Shown here one piece after another: positions 25,185-32,944 of a stretch of 64,000 nucleotides of DNA (the stretch's first letter is position 1; each line of letters starts with the position of its first letter). Below the pieces are notes generated by a model that was not told the origin of the DNA, did no database searches, and was given only the letters and a program-made list of their open reading frames with translations. The stretch covers positions 514,581 through 578,580 of the forward strand of contig NZ_SLVF01000006.1 of assembly GCF_004345365.1 (NCBI RefSeq). The letters run 5' to 3'. The DNA comes from Kribbella sp. VKM Ac-2568. GTDB taxonomy: Bacteria > Actinomycetota > Actinomycetes > Propionibacteriales > Kribbellaceae. The position numbers and the translations under genes were made by a program.

Positions 25185-28100
25185 TTACTTGGTGCCGTAG
25201 ACCTGGATCTCGGTCATGTCGGTGAACTGGCAGCCACCGAACGCGCCGAGCGGGCAGTTGTTCGCGAAGTCCGGAACCTGCGGGCTCAGCATCACGAACC
25301 GGACGAACTTCACGCCGGCGGTGTTGCCCGACGGGGTGAGCTCGGTGTACTTGCCGCGGTTGGCGGCGGTGAACTCGCCCTCCTGGGCGGTCGCCCAGGT
25401 GGTGCCGTCGACCGAGGTCTCGATCCGGTACTTACCGGTCGAGGCGCTGCCCGGGTCACCACAGGTGTTCGACGGGTCGACCGAGAACTTGGTGATGTTC
25501 ACGGCGGCCGGCAACGCGATGTCGATGTTCTTCGGGATCATCACGTTGGTCGGGGTGCCGTTGTTGTCACCCGTCGTGCTGCCCCAGCCGGTGCCCTGGC
25601 TGGAGTCGATCGCGTAGTCCGGCCCACACTGCGGGGTGAAGTCCGGACCGGTGAAGTCCACCACCGAGCCGCCACCTGACGCTGCCGCCCAGTTGCGCCG
25701 CGGGGCGAAGTTCGCGGTGGTGCCGCCGGCCTTGACTGCCAGCGGAGCGCCGAGCACCTCGTAGCCGGCGCCGGAGACGACGAACTTGCCGTAGGTGCCG
25801 GGCAGGACCCCCTTGATCGTGTACTTGCCGTTCGCCGCGGTCACGGCGGAGTAGTCACCCGCGTAGCCCGAGGCGTGGCCGCCGATGAAGACGAGCGCGC
25901 CGGCCACCGGAGCGCCGGTGTCCTTGTCGGTCACCGTGCCGGTGATCGTCGTGGTGGAGCCCTTCGGCGGGATGTGGAAGTCCTCGACCGGGTGCGAGTC
26001 GCCACCGTCGAGCACGCCCGCGAACCAGCCCATCCCGCGGTTGGCGAAGACCTGCCAGATGATGCCGGCGTTCTTGCCGCCGCTGGCGACCAGGTCGGCC
26101 TGCACGATCGCGTTGCGCATGTCGAGCATCGTCGGGTCGGCGGTGGACAGCTCCATCGCACGGGTGATGATGCTCATCGCGTAGCTACGGCCGAAGCGCT
26201 CACGCAGGTCCCACATGGTCTGCGCCCACACCTCACCGGAGGAGTGCACCTCCGGCGTACCGCCGATGGTCGGGAAGTCACCGTAGGTGTAGCCACCCTG
26301 CGAGCCGTCGAGGCCGACACAGGTCGGCGCCGTGGCCTTGACCCGGCAGTCGATCGCCTGGGTGCGGAACAGCTCGCCGTGGGCGACGTACTTGCCCTCG
26401 AGGATCTCGCCCGGGGCGGTGGTGTCCTTCTCCAGGCCGTGCGAGACCAGGTAGTCCATCGCGTAGAAGTCGCTCCACGCCTCACCCATCGAGCCGGCCT
26501 GGATGCTGTTCAGCGTCGAGTTGCCGGTCGCGTCCACGACCAGGCGGTTCGACAGACCGTGGGTGTACTCGTGGTACAGGACGCTGGCGTCGTTGCCCGA
26601 GCTGCTCGGCACGTAGCCGTCCTGCTCGTCGCTCGCGCCCGGGGTGTGGAACAGATACATCTGCATGGTCGGCGGGATGCCGTCCGGCGGAGTGGACATG
26701 TTCGCGTTGTTGACGTGGTTGCCGTCGGGGCCGCCGTTGGCGCCGGTCGCCGCGCCGTCGAGGGCGTTCAGCAGCACCGGGTCGCCGCCCGCGGCGTCGA
26801 ACGAGCCGGCCGCCGGGGTGAAGCTGATCGGCGGCTTGGCCAGCCAGTCGTGGAAGTTGCTGGCCAGGTAGAACGCGTTGGTGACGTCCTGGTTCATGTT
26901 CGTCTTCCAGGAGTCCGGCTTGGCCGGGTCCCAGGTGCAGACGAACGCCGCCGAGCAGAAGCTGCTCGACTGGAACGGGACCAGCTTGTACTCCGAGGTG
27001 GTCTTGGTGCCGGGCACCTTGACCGTCTCACCGCCGTTCGGCTGGTTGTCGTCGTTGATGTCCGCGAACGCGGCCACCGAGGTGCCCTCGAGCAGCGTCT
27101 TCGCGGTCTTCGGCAGCCACTTGTTGTAGATCAGGTTCTCGGTGCGTTGCGTGCCACCCTTGGGGGCACCCGGGTAGTTGTCCTGCACCAGGGCGTCGCC
27201 GTTGCCCTCGCTGACCAGGTCCTTGCGGTACAGCAGGCCGCCGGTCTGGGCGTCGATGACGTGGGTGTAGATCTTCGAGCCGCCGGCGTTGACGTAGGTC
27301 ATCCAGCCCTTGCGCAGGCCGTTGGCGGTGTAGAAGTACACCTGCTTGGCGCTGTCGCCGTTGCTCCACTTGGTGGTCACACCGGACTTGGTCGCCTTGG
27401 CGGAGGCCAGTTTGCCCGAGATGTCCTCGGCGGCCGCAGAACGGGCCGCGTCGGCGCTGACGGCCGGGGCGGCCGAGCGGGCCCGTGCCTGCGAGACCAG
27501 CCCGGCGATCGGGGCGCCCTGCAGGGAGATGAGCTGACCGGTCTTGGTCACGTTCGCCTTCAGGCCGTTGCCGAACACCTCGATGCCGTCGACCTCCTGC
27601 GCCCAGGAGATGTGGTGCGTGCCGAGGTCGTCGACGTAGTCCTTGCGCAGCTTGAGGGTGCCGAGGTCGGACTCGGAGAGCTTGAAGACCTCGGGGTGCG
27701 CCTTGACGTAGGCCAGCGCGATGTCGGTCGCCTTCTTGGCGCTCTTCCCGGTGAGGAAGCCGTCCAGTTTGGTCACCTGGTCCGGCGTACCGGTGTTGGC
27801 GTCCACGGACACCACGCCCTGGGTGCCGAGGGAGTCGCGGAACTTCTCCGAGGCCGCGGTCTCCTTGCCGACCACCTTCGCGGCGCGCGCGTAGGTCGAT
27901 CGGGCATTCGGCGTCCGGGCGTCGTAGTTGCCCTTCCGCTCCTTCGACGAGATCGGATTGGTCGCCTCGCTCGGGCCCTTGGAGTCCGGGTTGGCGGTAG
28001 TGGCGGCCGTGGCACCGCCACCGGCCGCTACGGCGAGCAGGGTGGTGGCGGACACCGCAGCGACTGCCAGGAGCCCCCGCCCTTTGCCTGAAACTTTCAC
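25185..28100 (-). CDS. Secreted M36 (fungalysin-type) metalloprotease
   Basis: 971 residues. Signal peptide (ends near AAGGGATAA), FTP/PepSY-like propeptide (~40-240; VDANTGTPDQ..., HPEVFKL), zinc protease core with HEYTH at ~510-514 and the third ligand in GEAWSDFYAMDYL, then a carboxypeptidase-regulatory-like sheet (TVTDKDTGAPVAGALVFIGG) and a C-terminal discoidin-like module to the end. GTG start 28100 behind GGAG; the protein otherwise would begin with an odd polar extension. Degrades extracellular proteins. Long C-terminal modules are common in actinobacterial members and may bind wall or substrate. Confidence 0.92.
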   Translation of the reverse strand: MKVSGKGRGLLAVAAVSATTLLAVAAGGGATAATTANPDSKGPSEATNPISSKERKGNYDARTPNARSTYARAAKVVGKETAASEKFRDSLGTQGVVSVDANTGTPDQVTKLDGFLTGKSAKKATDIALAYVKAHPEVFKLSESDLGTLKLRKDYVDDLGTHHISWAQEVDGIEVFGNGLKANVTKTGQLISLQGAPIAGLVSQARARSAAPAVSADAARSAAAEDISGKLASAKATKSGVTTKWSNGDSAKQVYFYTANGLRKGWMTYVNAGGSKIYTHVIDAQTGGLLYRKDLVSEGNGDALVQDNYPGAPKGGTQRTENLIYNKWLPKTAKTLLEGTSVAAFADINDDNQPNGGETVKVPGTKTTSEYKLVPFQSSSFCSAAFVCTWDPAKPDSWKTNMNQDVTNAFYLASNFHDWLAKPPISFTPAAGSFDAAGGDPVLLNALDGAATGANGGPDGNHVNNANMSTPPDGIPPTMQMYLFHTPGASDEQDGYVPSSSGNDASVLYHEYTHGLSNRLVVDATGNSTLNSIQAGSMGEAWSDFYAMDYLVSHGLEKDTTAPGEILEGKYVAHGELFRTQAIDCRVKATAPTCVGLDGSQGGYTYGDFPTIGGTPEVHSSGEVWAQTMWDLRERFGRSYAMSIITRAMELSTADPTMLDMRNAIVQADLVASGGKNAGIIWQVFANRGMGWFAGVLDGGDSHPVEDFHIPPKGSTTTITGTVTDKDTGAPVAGALVFIGGHASGYAGDYSAVTAANGKYTIKGVLPGTYGKFVVSGAGYEVLGAPLAVKAGGTTANFAPRRNWAAASGGGSVVDFTGPDFTPQCGPDYAIDSSQGTGWGSTTGDNNGTPTNVMIPKNIDIALPAAVNITKFSVDPSNTCGDPGSASTGKYRIETSVDGTTWATAQEGEFTAANRGKYTELTPSGNTAGVKFVRFVMLSPQVPDFANNCPLGAFGGCQFTDMTEIQVYGTK

Positions 28101-28167
28101 TGCAACGCTCCATGAAGTTTGTCTTAGCGGACCGCCCTCCACGGTCCGTCCCGGGCTGACCCTAAGT

Positions 28168-28185
28168 CCCCGGGCGAGCCCGGGG
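28168..28185 (-). terminator. Short GC hairpin after the membrane-protein remnant
   Basis: CCCCGGGC and GCCCGGGG flank a two-base loop just past the remnant's stop codon; no T-run. Confidence 0.4.
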
Positions 28186-28190
28186 AAGGG

Positions 28191-28580
28191 TTATCTGCGG
28201 AATCTGGCGGAAGCAAGGGTTGTCCTCTGTGCACGGACTACCACTGCGAGCGACAGGATAATGGTCGTACTGAGCAACGACCCGGCCGCGAGCAGTGTCG
28301 GCGTGCCCGGGTGCACGAGGGACTCGCCGCGCTCGGCCTGCCAGGTGACCAGCCAGATCAGTCCCGCGTACGCCGCGGCGCCTACCGCGACCAGGGCGGC
28401 GCGTGGACCCTCGGGGCGCAACGCCGGGTACCGCCTGGCCGGCAGAACGACGCCTAGGGCAACCAATGGGATCGCCTGCAGCGCGTGCACGCCGAGGAAG
28501 TGGCCGGTCCGCAGGTCGCCGCGCTCGGTGCTCCGGCCGGTGATTCGGCGCGCCGGCGCTGTCCACAGGAGCTCTGTCTC
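28191..28580 (-). pseudogene. C-terminal remnant of a multi-helix membrane protein
   Basis: The frame ending at 28191 carries GDLRTGHFLGVHALQAIPL, a phrase I associate with uncharacterised membrane proteins, then two or three hydrophobic segments and the basic end ASARFRR. Only ~130 codons exist; the part before 28580 is not recognisable and no ATG starts it (a GTG at 28490 would cut inside the conserved phrase). It therefore looks like the tail of a ~250-300 residue protein that lost its 5' half; the divergent RbsD/FucU gene now begins ~75 bases away. A short functional protein from 28490 cannot be excluded. Confidence 0.45.
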
Positions 28581-28656
28581 CCCGCGGGGAGTGGGTCTGG
28601 GCCTACCCTGAGTCGTCCCTGACTTCGATTTCCCGTCGATGCCGTGGAGGTCCCTG

Positions 28657-29070
28657 GTGCTGCGCTATCCGTTGATCCATCCGCCGTTGCTCGGGGCACT
28701 CGCGCGGGCCGGGCACGGGTCCGTCGTGCTGTTGGCCGATGGCAACTATCCGTATGCGACCGCGGTGTCGGCGACGGCCGAGACTGTCTGGCTTAACCTG
28801 CGGCCGGGCCAGATCCCGGTCGACGACGTGCTCGAAACACTGCTCGGTGTGGTGCCGGTCGAGGCGGCCCGGGTGATGGCGACCGACACCGGGGAAGAGC
28901 CCGGCATCTACGAGCGCTTCCGCTCGCTGCTGCCGGACATTTCGCTGCAGCCGTTGGGCCGCGGGGACTTCTATGCCGTTGCCCGCGGTCCTGAGCTGGC
29001 CGTCGCCGTCGCCACCGGAGAACAGCGGCTCTACGCCAACATCCTGCTGACCCTCGGCGTCGTGCAGTAG
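28657..29070 (+). CDS. RbsD/FucU family sugar mutarotase
   Basis: 137 residues of the RbsD/FucU fold: HPPLLGALARAGHGSVVLLADGNYP (catalytic His in AGHG, Asp in ADGNYP), central VMATDTGEEPGIYERF, C-terminal LYANILLTLGVV. It interconverts sugar anomers, fucose or ribose type. GTG start 28657 six bases after GGAGG; a start at 28639 is possible. It precedes a sugar ABC operon by 137 bases with a separate promoter, so it likely serves the same sugar pathway. Confidence 0.88.
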   Translation: MLRYPLIHPPLLGALARAGHGSVVLLADGNYPYATAVSATAETVWLNLRPGQIPVDDVLETLLGVVPVEAARVMATDTGEEPGIYERFRSLLPDISLQPLGRGDFYAVARGPELAVAVATGEQRLYANILLTLGVVQ

Positions 29071-29093
29071 GCCGGCGGATTGACCGAACGCCC

Positions 29094-29146
29094 TTGACAG
29101 GGCCTCGGCGACCGGGCCTATGCTGGCGAGAAATCGATTTCCCGCC
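29094..29146 (+). promoter_or_regulatory. Promoter and LacI-like operator of the sugar ABC operon
   Basis: TTGACA (29094-29099), a 19-base spacer and TATGCT (29119-29124). Immediately downstream, at 29125-29146, lies a 22-base near-perfect palindrome with core GAAATCGATTTC and outer arms GGCG/CGCC, over the expected transcription start. This is the shape of a LacI-family operator for sugar operons; no LacI gene is adjacent. Confidence 0.7.
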
Positions 29147-29207
29147 CAATGGAACGCGGCCGTCCGACCCTGGTGAGGCAGTCGCGCCGGACCGAGGAGC
29201 GAGCGCG

Positions 29208-30530
29208 ATGACCCCTGCACTGGAACGATCCGGACTCAGCCGCCGCGGATTCCTGCGCGCCGCGGGCGGTACTGCGCTGGCCGTCGGCGCGAGTGGCGCA
29301 CTGACTGCCTGCGGAGGCGGTGACGACAGCGGCGGCGGTTCCAGCACGAAGGAACTGTCGTTCGTCTACATGGGCACGGCCGAGCAGCAGGCCACCTGGA
29401 ACAAGCTGTTCGCCAAGTTCAGCGAGCAACACCCGGAGATCAAGCTCAAGGCCGAGGGCATCCCGCTGTCGAACTGGGGCGACTTCTTCAACAAGCTGTC
29501 CACCCGCCTGGCCGGCGGCCAGGTGCCGGACGTGATCCAGGTGGCGACCGAGGGCCAGCGGCTGTTCGCGTCCAAGGGCCTGCTCGCGCCGCTCGACGAC
29601 TTCATCGCCAAGGACAAGGCGACGATCGACGAGTACTACGCCGACATGGACCCGAACCTGATCGAGTGGAACAAGAAGTACAGCTCCACCGACGGCAAGA
29701 CGTACTACCTGCCAGGCGAGTTCAACACGATGTGCATGTGGTACTCCAAGGACCTCTTCGCCAAGGCCGGCGTACCGGAGCCGACGGCCAAGTGGACCTG
29801 GGACGACTTCCGCAAGGCGTGCGACCAGATCAAGGCCAAGACCGGCGCCTTCGGGTACGCCGCGGACTCCGCGTACTTCGCCGCGATCATGCCCTGGCTG
29901 CTCACCAACGGCACCAGCAGCTTCAACGACGACTGGTCCAAGCCGACCTTCAACGATCCGGCCGTGATCGAGGCAGCGGAGTTCCAGCGGGCGCTGGTGG
30001 CCGACAAGTTGTCACCTCCGCCGGGCGGCACCTTCGACGCCCCCACGGCCGCCGCGCAGGGCAAGCTGGCGATGTTCGGCGGTGGCCGCTGGCCGATCAT
30101 CAGCATCCGCAACCTGAAGGTGCAGAACAAGATCGGCATCGTGCCCTGGCCGGTGAAGGTCGAGCAGGGTTCGCCGGTCGGCTGGAACGGCTACCCGATC
30201 ATGAAGGCGTCGAAGAAGAAGGACGAGGCCTGGACCTTCATCAAGTTCCTGATCTCCAAGGAGGGCTCGTCCTTCTTCGCCCAGCTCGGCGGCACCATCG
30301 TGCCGGCCCGCAAGTCGATCGCGAACAGCGAGTCGTTCCTGACCGACGCCCCGAAGGGCACCGAGTCGCTCTACCAGGCGCTCAGCTATGCGACCCCGAT
30401 TCCCTCACCGGACAAGGGCGCCGCGGTCCAGAAGGCGATCGAGGACGGCTGGAAGCAGGTGCTGACCGGCAACGCCGCGCCGGCCGACGCCCTCGGCAAG
30501 ACCCAGACGGCGCTCGAGGGACTGGTCTGA
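29208..30530 (+). CDS. ABC transporter sugar-binding lipoprotein
   Basis: 440 residues. Signal combines a twin-arginine motif (SRRGFLRAAG) with a lipobox (GALTACGG), so it is a Tat-type lipoprotein. Mature part is a family 1 solute-binding protein: LSFVYMGTAEQQATWNKLF, DVIQVATEGQRLFA, TYYLPGEFNTMCMWYSKDLF, GGGRWPIISI. ATG 29208 behind GAGGAG. Captures an oligosaccharide or glycoside for the two permeases that follow four and then minus-four bases away. Confidence 0.92.
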   Translation: MTPALERSGLSRRGFLRAAGGTALAVGASGALTACGGGDDSGGGSSTKELSFVYMGTAEQQATWNKLFAKFSEQHPEIKLKAEGIPLSNWGDFFNKLSTRLAGGQVPDVIQVATEGQRLFASKGLLAPLDDFIAKDKATIDEYYADMDPNLIEWNKKYSSTDGKTYYLPGEFNTMCMWYSKDLFAKAGVPEPTAKWTWDDFRKACDQIKAKTGAFGYAADSAYFAAIMPWLLTNGTSSFNDDWSKPTFNDPAVIEAAEFQRALVADKLSPPPGGTFDAPTAAAQGKLAMFGGGRWPIISIRNLKVQNKIGIVPWPVKVEQGSPVGWNGYPIMKASKKKDEAWTFIKFLISKEGSSFFAQLGGTIVPARKSIANSESFLTDAPKGTESLYQALSYATPIPSPDKGAAVQKAIEDGWKQVLTGNAAPADALGKTQTALEGLV

Positions 30531-30534
30531 CTTC

Positions 30535-31455
30535 ATGGCGACCGCCGTAGCAGAACTTCAGGCGGCGAAGCAGGCGACTCCTCAGCAACGGCGGGACTGG
30601 CTGCCCGGCTATCTGTTCATCGGCCCCGCTGTGCTGCTGTTCCTGGTCTTCGTCGCCGCTCCACTGGTCGCGGCCTTCGGGCTGAGCCTGTTCCACTGGG
30701 ACCTGCTCAGTACGCCGGAGTTCGCCGGCCTGGACAACTTCCGGCAGCTGGTGACGGACGAGGCCACCATCCGCGCCGTGATCAACACCTTCGTCTTCGC
30801 CACGGCGTCGGTGGTCACGCACATCGGGATCGGCATGCTGCTCGCGCTCGGCGTGCACCGGACGATGACGCGCGGTACGAAGTACTTCGTCCGGACCGCG
30901 TACTTCTTCCCGTTCCTGGTGTCCTGGGCGGCGGTGGCGCTGATCTGGAAGTACGTGCTCGATCCGTCGTTCGGCCTGGCCACGCACTACCTCTCGTCGC
31001 TCGGGTTGCCGGTGACGAACTGGCTCGCCTCGCCGACCTGGGCCCTGCCGACGTTGATCGTGGTCGATTGGTGGCACACGATCGGGTACACGTTCATCAT
31101 CCTGCTGGCCGGGCTGCAGACGGTGCCCGCGCAGTTGCACGAGGCGGCCCGGGTGGACGGCGCGAACGCCTGGTGGCGGTTCTGGAGCGTCACGCTGCCG
31201 GTGATGTCGCCGACGATCTTCTTCGCCACCGTGATCACCTTCATCGGCGCGTTCCAGATCTTCGACCCGATGCTGATCATGACCAACGGCGGTCCGGACG
31301 GCGCCACCCAGAGCATCGTGATGTACACCTACGAGAAGGGCTTCCAGTCCTTCGAGGTCGGGTACGCCGCGGCGCTGTCGCTGGTGCTGTTCCTGGTCAT
31401 CATGATCGCCACCGGGCTGCAGTTCCGGCTCAGCCGAAGGTGGGTGCACCAGTGA
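30535..31455 (+). CDS. Sugar ABC transporter permease (MalF-like)
   Basis: 306 residues with six membrane helices. Opens GYLFIGPAVLLFLVFVAAPL, and has the EAA loop EAARVDGANAWWRFWSVTLP contacting the ATPase. Starts four bases after the binding protein; its stop overlaps the next permease by four bases. No ATP-binding subunit is in the operon, so it probably uses a shared MsiK-type ATPase from elsewhere, as is common in actinobacteria. Confidence 0.93.
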   Translation: MATAVAELQAAKQATPQQRRDWLPGYLFIGPAVLLFLVFVAAPLVAAFGLSLFHWDLLSTPEFAGLDNFRQLVTDEATIRAVINTFVFATASVVTHIGIGMLLALGVHRTMTRGTKYFVRTAYFFPFLVSWAAVALIWKYVLDPSFGLATHYLSSLGLPVTNWLASPTWALPTLIVVDWWHTIGYTFIILLAGLQTVPAQLHEAARVDGANAWWRFWSVTLPVMSPTIFFATVITFIGAFQIFDPMLIMTNGGPDGATQSIVMYTYEKGFQSFEVGYAAALSLVLFLVIMIATGLQFRLSRRWVHQ

Positions 31456-32294
31456 ACGGCCCTGCACTGAACGGCGTCGCATTGAAGGGCAGGCTGCTCG
31501 ACCTCGTCCTGGTGCTCGGCGGGCTGCTGATGATCGCGCCGCTGGTCTGGTTGATCGTGACCGCGTTGTCGCAGCCGATCGACGCGTTCCAGCTGCCGCC
31601 GCGGTGGATCCCGCGGCCGCCGACGTTGGAGAACTTCCAGCAGGTGCCGGATTTGATCCCGTTCGCCCGGATGGCGTGGAACAGCCTGCAGATCGCGCTG
31701 ATCACCACGGCCGGATCGCTGCTGACGAGTGCACTGGCCGCCTACGCGTTCTCGCGGCTGCGGTTCCCCGGCCGGGACCAGATCTTCCTGGTGCTGCTGG
31801 CGGCCCTGGTCGTGCCGGTTCAGCTGACCGTAGTACCGGTGTTCATCCTGATGCGGTGGCTGCACCTGGTCGACACGTCGGTGGCGATCTGGTTGCCGGC
31901 GCTCGTCAACGTGTTCGGGATCTTCTTCCTGCGGCAGTACATCGCGTCGATCCCGCGGGAGCTGGACGAGGCGGCGATCATGGACGGCGCCGGCCACTTC
32001 TGGATCCTGTTCCGGGTGATCCTGCCGCTGGCCCGACCGGGTCTGACGGCGCTGGGGATCTTCGTCTTCGAGGCGTCCTGGAACAACTTCTTCTGGCCGT
32101 ACATCTTCTTGTCGTCGCCGGAGAAGATGACGCTGCCGGTCGGCCTGGTCTCCCTGCAGGGAGCGATGGGCGGTGGGCCGGCGGTGGTGCTGTTCGCCGC
32201 GATCACCTTGGTGGTGCTGCCGATCCTGGTGCTGTTCCTGATCTTCCAGCGCTCCTTCATCGCATCGATCGCGTCCACCGGGTTGCGCGCATGA
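31452..32294 (+). CDS. Sugar ABC transporter permease (MalG-like)
   Basis: 280 residues, six helices. GTG start inside the stop of the previous gene. PTLENFQQV after helix 1, SALAAYAFSRLRFPGRD, and EAA loop DEAAIMDGAGHFWILFRVILP mark a MalG-type permease. Overlaps the next start by ATGA. Confidence 0.93.
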   Translation: MNGPALNGVALKGRLLDLVLVLGGLLMIAPLVWLIVTALSQPIDAFQLPPRWIPRPPTLENFQQVPDLIPFARMAWNSLQIALITTAGSLLTSALAAYAFSRLRFPGRDQIFLVLLAALVVPVQLTVVPVFILMRWLHLVDTSVAIWLPALVNVFGIFFLRQYIASIPRELDEAAIMDGAGHFWILFRVILPLARPGLTALGIFVFEASWNNFFWPYIFLSSPEKMTLPVGLVSLQGAMGGGPAVVLFAAITLVVLPILVLFLIFQRSFIASIASTGLRA

Positions 32295-32944
32295 CGGATC
32301 ACCTGCCCGTCGCGCTCCGCTCTCTGTGGCACGAACTGCCGCTGCTGGCCGTCATCGGCGTCCTCACCTGTACTGCGTACGCTGCCGTGGTGGTCCTGAT
32401 GCCCGGGGTGACACCGGGCAGTGTGCTCCTGTCCGCGTTACTGGTTGCGCCGGTGTGGGCCGGGGTGACCGCGACCACCGACTCCGTCGTTCTGGGTGGG
32501 CGCGGCGGAGTGCTCCTGCTGCTGCAAAACCTCAAGCGGCATTGGCGAGCGGGGCTTGAGGTAGGCCTGGTCCCGGGAGTCGTTGCTGCACTGGCTCTGG
32601 TGAACTGGACGCTCTACAGCGGACCGCTGATGGCCTTGCCTCTGGCAGTGAGCGGTTGTGCCATTGTGTTGGCCGTCTTGACCTCCTTCAGTGCCTTCAG
32701 CCTTCGGGTGACCGCAGGGCTGCGTGGTAAGTCGCTCTGGCTCACAGCGCTGGCTTTGGTCGCCCGCGCCCCCGCAGTACCGCTCGGGGTGGTTGCCCTC
32801 GCGGTGGTTGCTCTTTTGCTCGGTACCTCTGTCACTGCCTCATTGCTGCTGCTGGCTCCCGGGCCGGTGGCGCTGTTCGCATCCGCTGGCACCTGGACGA
32901 CTCTCGGACGATCGGAGAACATGCATGGCGCGCTACACCGGTGA
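32291..32944 (+). CDS. Membrane protein of a sugar operon (DUF624/YesL-like)
   Basis: 217 residues with about five to six hydrophobic helices (VIGVLTCTAYAAVVVLMPG; VVALALVNWTLYSGPLMALP). ATG overlaps the permease stop; its own end overlaps the GH116 start by 20 bases, so it is firmly in the operon. Small membrane proteins here are often of the YesL/DUF624 type; the resemblance is by size and location, and the function is unknown. Confidence 0.6.
   Translation: MTDHLPVALRSLWHELPLLAVIGVLTCTAYAAVVVLMPGVTPGSVLLSALLVAPVWAGVTATTDSVVLGGRGGVLLLLQNLKRHWRAGLEVGLVPGVVAALALVNWTLYSGPLMALPLAVSGCAIVLAVLTSFSAFSLRVTAGLRGKSLWLTALALVARAPAVPLGVVALAVVALLLGTSVTASLLLLAPGPVALFASAGTWTTLGRSENMHGALHR

Noticed and set aside
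25875..28091. 738-codon plus-strand frame opposite the M36 protease
   Set aside because: Antisense shadow: no domain, biased Arg/Val/Gly content; the protease shows HEYTH and conserved modules.
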